The notes beneath the pieces were generated by a model. It did not search any database and was not told where the DNA came from. It saw only the letters and a list, made by a program, of their open reading frames with translations. A stretch of DNA of 64,000 nucleotides from CAWDLX01 sp963753485 (GTDB taxonomy: Bacteria > Actinomycetota > Actinomycetes > Mycobacteriales > Micromonosporaceae): positions 124,001 to 188,000 of the forward strand of contig CAVWCL010000017.1 in NCBI GenBank assembly GCA_963753485.1, in the 5' to 3' direction. Position numbers and translations under genes: made by a program. Position 1 is the first letter of the stretch. Each line of letters starts with the position of its first letter. Positions 53,680-62,494 of this stretch are shown piece by piece.

Positions 53680-53994
53680 GTGTCCGCACCATACCCGCCG
53701 CCGGCAGCGGCCCCAGGGCCCGGCGCCGCACCGAACAACACCCTGGGCCTCATTGGAATGATCTGTGGCATCGTGGCGATCCCGCTCGCGTGCTGCTTCG
53801 GGCTCGGCACGCTCGTCGGCATCGCCGGCATCGTCCTTGGCTTCCTCGGCAAGCAGAAGGCCGACAAGGGCGAGGCGAACAACCGCGGACAGGCGATGGC
53901 CGGCATCATCTGCGGAGCGGTCGCCGTGATCCTCGGTATCGGCTGGTTCGCCTTCGGCGCGTCCCTCGCCTTCCTGCCGAACTTCGGGCGCTGA
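53680..53994 (+). CDS. DUF4190 small membrane protein
   Basis: A 104-residue protein with a Pro/Ala-rich start (PYPPPAAAPGPGAAPNN) and two long hydrophobic segments separated by a hydrophilic KQKADKGEANNRGQAMAG linker, the DUF4190 layout. GTG start with GGGGAGG upstream. Function unknown. The 270-bp upstream region between it and purN holds no gene I can support. Confidence 0.8.
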   Translation: MSAPYPPPAAAPGPGAAPNNTLGLIGMICGIVAIPLACCFGLGTLVGIAGIVLGFLGKQKADKGEANNRGQAMAGIICGAVAVILGIGWFAFGASLAFLPNFGR

Positions 53995-54112
53995 CGCCGC
54001 ACTCCGGCGCGGCTCCGGCTCCACGAAGGCCGCGGCTCCGGCAACGGAGGCCTCCGGGTGGAGGATGAGTCGCTGACCGTCGCCGGACGTGTTCGACGTG
54101 ATGCGTAACCGG

Positions 54113-54148
54113 ATGGGCACCCGCACGGTTGGCCGTGCGGGTGCCCAT
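54113..54148. terminator. Perfect 16-bp hairpin, bidirectional terminator
   Basis: ATGGGCACCCGCACGG pairs perfectly with CCGTGCGGGTGCCCAT across a 4-nt loop. It lies between the convergent DUF4190 and DUF6350 genes and ends 4 bp from the DUF6350 stop. This is one of the strongest hairpins in the window. Confidence 0.88.
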
Positions 54149-54151
54149 TCA

Positions 54152-55375
54152 CTAGGTGGCCGCCGGGCGCCGCAGGCCGCGGGTGGCGGCCACGCCGAGC
54201 AGTGCCCCGGCGGAGATCACCGCGGTACCCCACAGACCCATGCCCCATCCGGACGGTCCCAGCTCGGAGAGCCGGCCGGAACCGAGCGAACCGGCGGCGG
54301 CCGCACCGGCCAGCTGTAGGGCGGCGCCGCCGACCGGCCCCGCGAGCGCGGCCGAGGCCAACGCCGGCCACCAACCCGGGTACGCCGGGCGCCGCGCGGC
54401 CAGGTGGCCGGCGATCATCGCGGCGACCAGGGGAAGACCCAGCAGCGCCAGACCCAGGCCCGACAGCGGGGTAGCCGGCAGCCCGGCCAAGGCCGGCGCC
54501 GCGGGCACCGGCCCGAGCACCACCAGTCCCGGGCTCACCACCGTGCCGGCGCCCACGGCGAAGCCCGGGCCGAGCAGGTAACTGGTCGCCCAGACCGCCA
54601 TCGTGGGCGCGTACCCGACCCCGACCAGGGTCAGCCCGGCCTGCCCGACGATGCCCGCCCGGTACGAGCCGAGCATCTCGGCCGCGTCGCCGCCGTTGAC
54701 TGCGACCGCGGCGCCGGCGGTGGCCGCCCCGGTGGCCAGCACCAGCGCGGCCGCCGCGAGCCCGGTGCGGGTGGCCCGGCGCAGCAGGATCGGGACCCGT
54801 CGGATCAACCGGCGCCCGGCGAGGCCGTTCACCAGCGCGCCGGCGGTCGCCGCCGGCCACGCCAGCAGACCCAGCGCCAGCGCGCGGCCGATCGGGACGC
54901 CGGCGGAGACGATCGCGGCCACCGATGCCGCGATGACTGCGTACGCCACCGCCACCGCGGCCCCGGCCAACAGCGGAATCCGCAGGTCCGGCGTGCGGCG
55001 CCCGTTTCCGGCCCGGCTGGCATGGACGCCGGCCCGCACCACCCGCCAGAGCGCGAGCAGACCGATCGCGAGCGGGGCCAGGCTGACCGGATCACCGCCG
55101 ATGCGTACCGGCACCCCCTGCCCGAGCAGCCAGGCGGCGCCGGACGTGCGGGCGACGGCGGCCGGGGCCGACCCAGAGCCGGCGGTGGCGAGCAGTGCCA
55201 GCACCAGCACCGGCGCGTAGGACGTGGCGGCGGCCACGAGTGCGGCCACCGCGGCGGCCATCGGCAGCCGGGCCGGCCGGGCCAGGTCGGGTCGGACCGC
55301 GTGGTCGGCCAGCGGCGCGGGGTGGGCCCGGGCGGCGGTCGCCGCCGTCACGCCGGATCCCGGGGTGCTGGCCAT
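54152..55375 (-). CDS. DUF6350 multi-pass membrane protein
   Basis: About 407 residues with some ten or more hydrophobic helices and Ala/Gly-rich composition throughout. The context (between sucD and purN) is the usual place of the DUF6350 family in actinobacteria, which supports the call; no motif alone proves it. ATG at 55375 is chosen; GTG at 55384 is nearby. Function unknown. Confidence 0.8.
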   Translation of the reverse strand: MASTPGSGVTAATAARAHPAPLADHAVRPDLARPARLPMAAAVAALVAAATSYAPVLVLALLATAGSGSAPAAVARTSGAAWLLGQGVPVRIGGDPVSLAPLAIGLLALWRVVRAGVHASRAGNGRRTPDLRIPLLAGAAVAVAYAVIAASVAAIVSAGVPIGRALALGLLAWPAATAGALVNGLAGRRLIRRVPILLRRATRTGLAAAALVLATGAATAGAAVAVNGGDAAEMLGSYRAGIVGQAGLTLVGVGYAPTMAVWATSYLLGPGFAVGAGTVVSPGLVVLGPVPAAPALAGLPATPLSGLGLALLGLPLVAAMIAGHLAARRPAYPGWWPALASAALAGPVGGAALQLAGAAAAGSLGSGRLSELGPSGWGMGLWGTAVISAGALLGVAATRGLRRPAAT

Positions 55376-55396
55376 CGGTCCCACTGTGCCAAAGGC

Positions 55397-55433
55397 GGAG
55401 CCGACCGGCCGGGATCATCGGCCGGTCGGCTCC
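55397..55433. terminator. 14-bp hairpin downstream of sucCD
   Basis: GGAGCCGACCGGCC pairs with GGCCGGTCGGCTCC over a 9-nt loop. It lies 105 bp past the sucD stop and 22 bp before the DUF6350 start on the same strand, so it likely ends the sucCD transcript or attenuates read-through. Confidence 0.75.
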
Positions 55434-55537
55434 GGTGTGTCGGTCAACCGCCCGGGTACCGGGCCGGACGGCTCCCTAGTCGCGATCTTGCGGTTGTGCC
55501 AGCCGACGCGGACCCCGCCCACAACCCGGCGGGCGGC

Positions 55538-56423
55538 CTAGCCGCGCATGATCTCGCGCATCAGACGGGCGGTTTCGCTCGGCGTCTTGCCGACGCGGAC
55601 CCCGGCCGCCTCGAGCGCGACCTTCTTCGCCTCGGCGGTGCCCGAAGAGCCGGAGATGATGGCGCCGGCATGCCCCATGGTCTTGCCCGGCGGCGCGGTG
55701 AACCCGGCGATGTAGCCGACCACCGGCTTGGTGACGTGCGAGCGGACGAACTCCGCCGCCCGCTCCTCGGCGTCACCACCGATCTCCCCGATCATCACGA
55801 CCGCCTCGGTCTCGGGGTCGTCCTGGAAGGCCGCGAGAGCGTCGATGTGGGTGGTGCCGATGATCGGGTCCCCGCCTATGCCGACCGCGGTGGAGAAGCC
55901 GACATCGCGCAGCTCGTACATCATCTGGTAGGTCAGCGTGCCCGACTTCGAGACCAGGCCGATGCGACCGGCGTCGGCGATGTCGGCCGGGATGATGCCG
56001 GCATTGGACTGACCCGGGCTGGCGATGCCCGGACAGTTCGGGCCGATGATGCGGGTCCGCTGGCCACCGGCGACGTTGTGCGCCCAGAACTCGGCGGTGT
56101 CGTGCACCGGTATCCCTTCGGTGATCAGCACGGCCAGCGGGATGGCGGCGTCGATCGCCTCCACCACCGCGGCCTTGGCGAACCGCGGCGGTACGAAGAC
56201 CACGCTCACGTCGGCCCCGGTCGCCGCGACCGCCGCCGCCACCGAGTCGAAGACCGGCAGCTCGCGGTCGTCGAACCTGGCTGTCTGGCCGCCCTTGCCG
56301 GGGGTGACGCCGCCGACGACGGTGGTGCCCGCCCGCAGCATCCGCGTGGTGTGTTTCGAGCCTTCGGAACCGGTCATCCCCTGAACGATGACCTTCGACT
56401 CCTTGGTGAGCCAGAATCGCCAT
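55538..56423 (-). CDS. sucD: Succinyl-CoA synthetase alpha subunit, start region frameshifted
   Basis: About 290 residues of the ADP/GDP-forming alpha subunit, complete from FWLTKESKVIVQGMTG through the CoA-binding region to the phospho-histidine loop GHAGAIISG. The expected beginning MAIWLTK is broken: ATG at 56423 starts MAIL and then runs out of frame, because one extra base sits at 56415-56416 (ATGGCGATTCTGG instead of ATGGCGATCTGG). The correct frame has only a CTG at 56431. The gene follows sucC by four bases. A sequencing error or a real mutation could explain it; loss of this TCA enzyme would be surprising. Confidence 0.88.
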
Positions 56424-56427
56424 CTCG

Positions 56428-57606
56428 TCAGACCCCCGCCGCCGCCAGCTCGGCCGCGCGGTCCGCGGCACCGTCCATTGTGTCCACTCGGATCACCATC
56501 GGGTTGGCGGCCGAGTCGAGGATCTGGCGACCCTTCTCGGCGTTGTTGCCGTCGAGGCGTACCACCAGGGGCTTGGTCAGCTCCTCGCCGCGCTCGCTGA
56601 GCAGCGCGAGCGCCGAGACGATCCCGTCGGCGACCGCGTCGCACGAGGTGATGCCGCCGAAGACGTTGACCAGGACACTGCGTACCGAGGGATCGGAGAG
56701 CACGATCTCCAAGCCGTTCGCCATCACCTCGGCCGAGGCACCACCGCCGATGTCGAGGAAATTCGCCGGCTTGACGCCACGGTGCCGTTCCCCCGCCCCG
56801 GCGACCACGTCCAGTGTGGACATCACCAGACCGGCCCCGTTGCCGATGATGCCGACCTGGCCGTCGAGCTTGACGTAGTTGAGGTGCTTCGCCTTGGCCG
56901 CCCGCTCCAGCGGATCCTCCGCCTCGGTGTCGGCCCAGCCGGCGTTCTCCGGGTGGCGGAAGTTCGCGTTCGTGTCCAGCGTCACCTTGGCGTCCAGGCA
57001 GAGCACCCGGCCCTGCGGCGTACGGGCCAATGGGTTCACCTCGACCAGGGTGGCGTCCTCGGCCACGAAGGCCCGCCACAGTTTCACCGCGATGTCGGCG
57101 ACCTGGTCAGCCACCTCGGCCGGGAAACCCGCGCGGGCCACGATGTCGCGGGCCAACTCCTCGTCGACGCCGGTGAGCGCATCCACCGGTACCCGGGCCA
57201 CCTTCCCCGGCGCCTCGTGTGCGACCTGCTCGATCTCCATACCACCGGCCACGCTGGCGATGCACAGGAACGTGCGGTCGGCGCGGTCCAGCAGGTACGA
57301 GAAGTAGTACTCCTCGTCGATGTCGGCCGTCTGGGTGACCATGACCTTGTGCACCAGGTGGCCCTTGATGTCCATGCCGAGGATGTCGCCCGCCAGCGTC
57401 TGGGCCTCGTCGACCGAGTCAGCCAGTCGCACCCCGCCCGCCTTACCACGGCCGCCGACCTTCACCTGGGCCTTGACCACCACCCGGCCACCCTGTGCCT
57501 CGGCGATCGCGCGGGCTTGCTCCGGCGTCTCGGCGACGCCCCCGCCCAGCACCGGCAAGCCGTGCCGGGCGAACAGCTCCCGCCCCTGGTACTCATACAG
57601 GTCCAC
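56428..57606 (-). CDS. sucC: Succinyl-CoA synthetase beta subunit
   Basis: A 392-residue ATP-grasp subunit. It starts MDLYEYQGRELFARHGLPV, with KAQVKVGGRGKAGGVRLA (nucleotide loop), VEVNPLARTP (metal ligands), and the C-terminal GNGAGLVMSTLDVV and NVFGGITSCD phosphate-binding motifs. Complete. It pairs with sucD immediately downstream. Confidence 0.97.
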   Translation of the reverse strand: MDLYEYQGRELFARHGLPVLGGGVAETPEQARAIAEAQGGRVVVKAQVKVGGRGKAGGVRLADSVDEAQTLAGDILGMDIKGHLVHKVMVTQTADIDEEYYFSYLLDRADRTFLCIASVAGGMEIEQVAHEAPGKVARVPVDALTGVDEELARDIVARAGFPAEVADQVADIAVKLWRAFVAEDATLVEVNPLARTPQGRVLCLDAKVTLDTNANFRHPENAGWADTEAEDPLERAAKAKHLNYVKLDGQVGIIGNGAGLVMSTLDVVAGAGERHRGVKPANFLDIGGGASAEVMANGLEIVLSDPSVRSVLVNVFGGITSCDAVADGIVSALALLSERGEELTKPLVVRLDGNNAEKGRQILDSAANPMVIRVDTMDGAADRAAELAAAGV

Positions 57607-57897
57607 GCTTAACCCTCTTCGGCCGTCGGTCTCCTCGGTGCCGCCCCGGTCTCAGCCGACCCGGGACTGACGCCCCGCAGCCTAACGATTCATCGCGGCG
57701 CAGCGCTCAACCGGGCCGAGACGGCGTCCCGGGCGCGATGCCGAGCCGCCGGCTGGAAGATCCACCCAGCGGTGGCGTAACCGGTGCGTGGGGTCGTCGT
57801 TTATTGAGGTGTCAGCCCCGGGGAAACCGGCGCAGACCACAACAAAAGACGGCCGATGCCCTGTCGGTCGAGGGGTGGCGGCGGGGCATCGTGCATA

Positions 57898-57934
57898 GAG
57901 AGGCCGGGCGTGTGAGGGGTGCGTCCGGCCTCTC
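57898..57934. terminator. 10-bp hairpin in the sucC upstream region
   Basis: GAGAGGCCGG pairs with CCGGCCTCTC over a 17-nt loop. It could be a terminator or part of a structured leader; there is no U-tract on either side. Confidence 0.45.
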
Positions 57935-58257
57935 ACTCTGCGTGCTCCAGCATCGACCGGCCGCCTGCCGTCACCTGTGAGAACAGCCCCGACTAGGGAA
58001 GATGCGGTCAGGGACCGTACCGCGCCGGTCACTGCGCTACCCGGTGATGTCCGGCGATGCCCGGTGGCTGCGGCAAATGCGCGGCAACGATTGCGCGGAG
58101 ATTCGCGCTCGGGGCCCCCCAACCCGGGTCCTGGTGGTCGCCGTGCCTCCTGGTCGCCGTCCCCGTGCGACTCCTCCTCGGGCGTGTCGAGGGCCGCCGA
58201 TGGTACGGCGGTGGGCCCGTTGGCCACACAGCGTCGTCGTGGCGGCGCGAAATGAGA

Positions 58258-58280
58258 CGCCCCGGACGAGAGCCGGGGCG
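58258..58280 (-). terminator. Hairpin downstream of the B12-binding gene
   Basis: CGCCCCGG pairs with CCGGGGCG over a 7-nt loop. Read on the minus strand it lies 44 bp after the stop codon and is followed by TCTCATTTC, a weak T-rich run, as expected of a terminator. Confidence 0.6.
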
Positions 58281-58323
58281 GTGGCGGTCGTCCGGCCATT
58301 CACTCCGCGCTCGTGCGGCCGTC

Positions 58324-58728
58324 TCAACTCACGGACGTGGCCACGTTGGCCCGTACCCAATCCACGATGGAATGGGTGGTCGCGCCCGGCGTGAAGATCT
58401 TCGCTACCCCTAGCCGCTCCAACTCCGGGATATCGGCCTCCGGGATGATGCCGCCGCCGAAGACGACGATGTCGGTGGCGCCCCGCTGGGCCAGCAGCTC
58501 GAGTACCCGCTGGAAGAGCGTCATGTGCGCGCCGGAGAGCACCGAGAGGCCGACCGCGTCCGCGTCCTCCTGGATCGCCGTCTCGACGATCTGCTCCGGG
58601 GTCTGGTGCAGGCCGGTGTAGATGACCTCCATACCGCCGTCGCGCAGCGCCCGCGCCACGACCTTCGCGCCCCGATCGTGCCCGTCCAGGCCCGGCTTGG
58701 CGACGACCACCCGGATGCGTCCACTCAT
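58324..58728 (-). CDS. Stand-alone cobalamin (B12)-binding domain protein, mutase small-subunit type
   Basis: A 134-residue B12-binding domain as found at the C-terminus of methylmalonyl-CoA-type mutases. It has the DxHxxG motif DGHDRG, then SVLSGAHM and FGGGIIPEAD, the other two loops around the cobalamin tail. The catalytic mutase subunit is not in the window, so it must pair with a partner elsewhere (methylmalonyl-, isobutyryl- or ethylmalonyl-CoA mutase). ATG start. Confidence 0.92.
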   Translation of the reverse strand: MSGRIRVVVAKPGLDGHDRGAKVVARALRDGGMEVIYTGLHQTPEQIVETAIQEDADAVGLSVLSGAHMTLFQRVLELLAQRGATDIVVFGGGIIPEADIPELERLGVAKIFTPGATTHSIVDWVRANVATSVS

Positions 58729-59015
58729 GACCGCTCGGCGCTCCTTCGCTTTGGCGATCCACCGCCAGGTGGCAAACTACCGCGACCCATCGTAGGCCGG
58801 AAGCCAGGACGGGCATCCGGCCCCTACGCAGCGCAGGCGGCAGACTACGCGCGCCCGCTTGTGGGGCCGGGTCGCGGTTCGATACGGTGGCGTCCAGTTC
58901 GTCGGTGCCGCAGGCATCGCCCTCACCGGTGCGCAGCCGGCCCGCCACTCACGCCCGACCCCGGCCGGAGTCGGGTGGTTGCCTTGCGCGGGAAGCCCAA
59001 CAGCGGAGGATGCGC

Positions 59016-59729
59016 GTGCCCAAGCAGCCAGTCGGCCGTTACCGCGGTCGCCGGCGTCTGCCCAAGCTGCCCAGTGCGCGCTACGCCGCGGTCGTCATCA
59101 CCGCGGTCATCGGGGCGGCGGTGGTCGCCCTTGCGGCCGGGGCCGTGGTCCCCGATTCGGCCGCGAACGGCTTCGGTGGCAGTGGGGACCCGTCGATTCA
59201 GGGCATGAGCGTGGAGGACCGGCTGAGCGCAGTCGACAAGGCGAACCGTTCCGGCGCCCGGCCGGGCCCGGCGGCCCCGATCGACCAGGGCGCCCCGGAC
59301 CTGTGGTTGCTGCCGCTGCACTGCAGCTATGAGATCACCACCTTCTACGCGATGCGGTGGGGCGAGTTCCACTACGGGGTCGACCTGGCCTGCCCGTACG
59401 GCACGCCGTACTACGCGGCCCATGCCGGGACCGTGACCGTGGCCCGCTGGTACGGCGGCCTCGGCAACGGGATCGTCATCGACAACGGCAACGGCATCGA
59501 GACGATCTACGGCCACGCCTCCAAGCTGCTCGTCTCCGAGGGCCAGCACGTCGAGGCCGGCCAGCTGCTCGGGCTCGTCGGCAGCACCGGCTTCTCCACC
59601 GGCAACCACCTGCACTACGAGATTCACGTCAACGGCCTGCCGACCGACCCGATCCCGTTCATGATGGCGCGCGGATGCGACATCCCCCGCCATCTGGAGG
59701 CAGCCAGCGGCGGCATGGTCATCATGTAG
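59016..59729 (+). CDS. M23-family metallopeptidase, membrane-anchored
   Basis: A 237-residue peptidoglycan endopeptidase-type protein. A basic start and one TM helix (about residues 24-46) give an anchored, outside enzyme. The LytM-type zinc motifs are HYGVDLACP (HxxxD) and HLHYEIHVNG (HxH), with GHASKLLVSEGQHV between. GTG at 59016 lies six bases after GGAGG; ATG at 59010 is jammed against that site, so GTG is the better start. It ends 18 bp before palindromic element D. Confidence 0.9.
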   Translation: MPKQPVGRYRGRRRLPKLPSARYAAVVITAVIGAAVVALAAGAVVPDSAANGFGGSGDPSIQGMSVEDRLSAVDKANRSGARPGPAAPIDQGAPDLWLLPLHCSYEITTFYAMRWGEFHYGVDLACPYGTPYYAAHAGTVTVARWYGGLGNGIVIDNGNGIETIYGHASKLLVSEGQHVEAGQLLGLVGSTGFSTGNHLHYEIHVNGLPTDPIPFMMARGCDIPRHLEAASGGMVIM

Positions 59730-59747
59730 CTCGCCCTTTTCCTCGTC

Positions 59748-59803
59748 GATCTAGGGCTTGTGCACGTTATTTGATCGCAAAACGTGCGCACACGCCCTAG
59801 ATC
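59748..59803. repeat. 56-bp palindromic element, copy D
   Basis: Begins GATCTAGGGCTTGTGCACG and ends GCGCACACGCCCTAGATC, with central TTTGATCGCAAA. The outer arms extend to TCGTC/GACGA (59743-59808) and, imperfectly, to 59735-59817. It fills the gap between the convergent M23 peptidase and PcrA genes and stops short of the PcrA stop codon. Confidence 0.9.
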
Positions 59804-59817
59804 GACGAAGAAGAGGG

Positions 59818-62271
59818 TCAGAGCTTTTCGATGGCGGCGTGGCGCAGCACGATCCACATCACCTGATCGCCGAAGTCGATCTGAGCCTGGGCCCGGACCC
59901 CGTGCCCCTCGACCGCGAGCACCCGACCGAGGCCCCACCGCTGGTGGTTGACCCGGTCGCCAGCGGCCAGGCTGGGCACCTCGACCCGGGCGAGCTCGCT
60001 CGCGGTGGACAGCTTCGAGGCGTCCAGGCCGAGCCGGGAGGCGAGCTGGGTCGCCTTGGGGGTGCCGCCGACGAACCGCGACTCGACCGGGGTGGCGCGG
60101 TTGCCGATGCCGCCGCGGTCCTGCGGCGTGCGTCCGGACCAGGTCGTGTACGCCGCCTCGGTCCGCTCCCAGCGCACCGTGGTCGCCGGCACCTCTTCGA
60201 GGAAGCGGGAGGCCGGGTTGTACGACGCCGCCCCCCAGGCCGACCGGGTCACCGCGCGGGACAGGTACAGGCGCTGGCGGGCCCGGGTGATGCCGACGTA
60301 GGCGAGCCGCCGCTCCTCCTCCAGCTCCCGCTTGTCGCCCAGCGAACGCAGGTGCGGGAAGACCCCGTCCTCCAGACCGGTGAGGAAGACGACCGGGAAC
60401 TCCAGCCCCTTCGCGGTGTGCAGGGTCATCAAGGTGACCACACCGGCGTGGTCGGGATCGTCGGAGGGCACCTGGTCGGCGTCGGCCACCAGGGAGACCT
60501 GCTCGAGGAACCCGGCCAGCGACGGGCCCGGGGCGACCGGCCCACCCGGCCCCCCGGCGCCGTCCGCTGCCTCGGCGCCGCCGACCGGGCCGGCCTCGTC
60601 GCGGGCCGCCTCGGCCGCGCCGGCGAGCAGCTCAGCCCGTTCGGTGTACTCGCGGGCGACGCTGACCAGCTCCATGAGGTTGTCGACCCGGCCCTCGTCC
60701 TGCGGGTCGGTGCTCTGCTCCAGCTCGTCCAGGTAGCCGGTGCGGTGCAGCAGCACGTCAAGCACCTCCTCGGGTGGCGCGACCACGCTCATCTCGCGCA
60801 GCTCGTCCATGAGCGCGACGAAGTCGGCGATCGCGGCCGCGGCCCGCGGTGGCATCCCGGGCGCCTCGGCCGCCACCCGCAACGCCGCGCCGAACGAGAT
60901 CCGCTCGCGCGAGGCGTGCGCCTCCAGGCAGCCGACGGCCCGGTCCCCGATCCCCCGACGGGGCGTGTTCAGGATCCGGCGCACGCTGACCGTGTCGTCG
61001 GGGTTGTCGATCGCGCGTAGGTACGCCAGCGCGTCGCGCACCTCCCGCCGCTCGTAGAACCGCACCCCCCCGACCACCTTGTACGGCAGGCCCAGCCTTA
61101 TGAAGATCTCCTCGAACACCCGCGACTGCGCGTTGGTGCGGTAGAACACCGCGACGTCGCCGGGGCGTGCCTGGCCGGCGTCGGCCAGCCGGTCGATCTC
61201 GCGGGCCACCCAGTCGGCCTCGGCGTGCCCGGTGTCGGCCACGTAGCCGACGATCAGCTCGCCCTGGCCGTGCTGGCTCCACAGGTTCTTCGGCCGGCGT
61301 TCGGTGTTGCGGTTGATGACGGCGTTGGCGGCGTCGAGGATCGTCTGCGTCGAGCGGTAGTTCTGCTCCAGCATGATCGTGCGGGCGTCCGGGTAGTCGC
61401 GCTCGAACTCCAGGATGTTGCGGATCGTGGCGCCGCGGAACGCGTAGATCGACTGATCGGCGTCGCCGACGACGCACAGCTCGCCGGTCTGCCCGACCAG
61501 CGCCTTGACCAGGGCGTACTGGGCATGGTTCGTGTCCTGGTACTCATCGACCAGCACGTGGCGGAACCGGCGCCGGTAATGCTCGGCCACCTCGGTGTGC
61601 GACTGGAACAGGTGCACCGTCGCCATGATCAGGTCGTCGAAGTCGAGCGCGTGGGCCTCCCGCAGCCGGCGCTGGTAGAGCGCGTACGCCTCGGCCACCA
61701 TCCGCTGGTCGGGCCCCTTCGCGCCGGCGGTCGCGGCCTCCGCGTCGATCAGCTCGTTCTTGAGCGTGGAGACCTTGGCGGCCAGCCGGCGCGCCGGATG
61801 CCGCTTGGGGTCGACGTCCAGCTCGCGGATCACCAGCTGCATGAGCCGGCGGGAGTCATCGGCGTCATAGATGGAGAACGTCGACTTGAGGCCGGCGTGC
61901 TCGTGTTCGGCCCGCAGGATCCGCACGCAGGCGGAGTGGAACGTACTCACCCACATCATTCGGGCCCGGTTGCCGACCAGGTTCGCTACCCGCTCCTTCA
62001 TCTCGCCGGCGGCCTTGTTGGTGAAGGTGATCGCGATGATCTCCCCCGGATGCACATCCCGGGCGGCGAGCAGGTATGCGATGCGGTTGGTCAGCACCTT
62101 CGTCTTGCCGGAGCCGGCACCGGCGACGATCAGCAGCGGGGTGCCGAAATGCGTCACCGCGGCCCGCTGGGCCTCGTTCAGGCCGGCGAGCAGGTGGGTC
62201 GGGTCGGCCGCGGCCACGGGTGCCGCTGGCTGCGTGACCGGGACCGCGGGTAGGTCGAAGAGGGCATGCAT
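59818..62271 (-). CDS. pcrA: UvrD/PcrA-type superfamily I DNA helicase
   Basis: An 817-residue 3'-5' helicase of nucleotide excision repair and replication. It has the Q-motif LNEAQRAAV, Walker A GAGSGKT (51-57), ITFTNKAAGEMKERV, Walker B VLVDEYQDTN, GDADQSIYAFRGA, and VTLMTLHTAKGLEFPVVF (motif V). The C-terminal ~70 residues form a Tudor-like domain (VNHQRWGLGRVLAVEG). ATG at 62271 fits the family N-terminus; no strong ribosome site was seen. Confidence 0.95.
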   Translation of the reverse strand: MHALFDLPAVPVTQPAAPVAAADPTHLLAGLNEAQRAAVTHFGTPLLIVAGAGSGKTKVLTNRIAYLLAARDVHPGEIIAITFTNKAAGEMKERVANLVGNRARMMWVSTFHSACVRILRAEHEHAGLKSTFSIYDADDSRRLMQLVIRELDVDPKRHPARRLAAKVSTLKNELIDAEAATAGAKGPDQRMVAEAYALYQRRLREAHALDFDDLIMATVHLFQSHTEVAEHYRRRFRHVLVDEYQDTNHAQYALVKALVGQTGELCVVGDADQSIYAFRGATIRNILEFERDYPDARTIMLEQNYRSTQTILDAANAVINRNTERRPKNLWSQHGQGELIVGYVADTGHAEADWVAREIDRLADAGQARPGDVAVFYRTNAQSRVFEEIFIRLGLPYKVVGGVRFYERREVRDALAYLRAIDNPDDTVSVRRILNTPRRGIGDRAVGCLEAHASRERISFGAALRVAAEAPGMPPRAAAAIADFVALMDELREMSVVAPPEEVLDVLLHRTGYLDELEQSTDPQDEGRVDNLMELVSVAREYTERAELLAGAAEAARDEAGPVGGAEAADGAGGPGGPVAPGPSLAGFLEQVSLVADADQVPSDDPDHAGVVTLMTLHTAKGLEFPVVFLTGLEDGVFPHLRSLGDKRELEEERRLAYVGITRARQRLYLSRAVTRSAWGAASYNPASRFLEEVPATTVRWERTEAAYTTWSGRTPQDRGGIGNRATPVESRFVGGTPKATQLASRLGLDASKLSTASELARVEVPSLAAGDRVNHQRWGLGRVLAVEGHGVRAQAQIDFGDQVMWIVLRHAAIEKL

Positions 62272-62494
62272 CGCACCCGCGAGTCTATGCCGGGGCACCG
62301 ACGCGCCCCGGCGCACGCGGACGGCGCGGCGGGTGACCGGCGGGGCCTGGTGTGACGGCGGCGACGGGGCCACGTCCGCCGATCTCCGCCAACCGGTCAC
62401 CCGGCGCTCACCCTCCCGATATCGCGCACACCGGCCGGGTACGGCAGGCTGGGCGGTATCCACACGGCAGAACCTGTCGATGCGAGGAGGAGCT

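Larger units (their letters stand above)
57607..58323. other. 717-bp region without a supportable gene
   Basis: This is the longest gene-free stretch. It is upstream of sucC (minus strand) and downstream of the B12-binding gene. The plus-strand frames in it are Arg-rich and out-of-family, as expected by chance at this GC. Parts are less GC-rich than the flanks (GTCGTCGTTTATTGAGG near 57800, and CCACAACAAAAGACGG near 57843). Two hairpins are visible: 57898-57934 (10-bp stem GAGAGGCCGG) and 58258-58280. It probably holds the sucCD promoter and long leader; I could not match a riboswitch. Confidence 0.6.

Noticed and set aside
57977..58255. Small plus-strand gene upstream of sucC
   Set aside because: Arg/Pro/Ser-rich translation typical of random high-GC frames and no ribosome site.
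58729..59015. c-di-AMP (ydaO-type) riboswitch ahead of the M23 peptidase
   Set aside because: Such genes sometimes carry one, but I could not match the conserved segments by eye.
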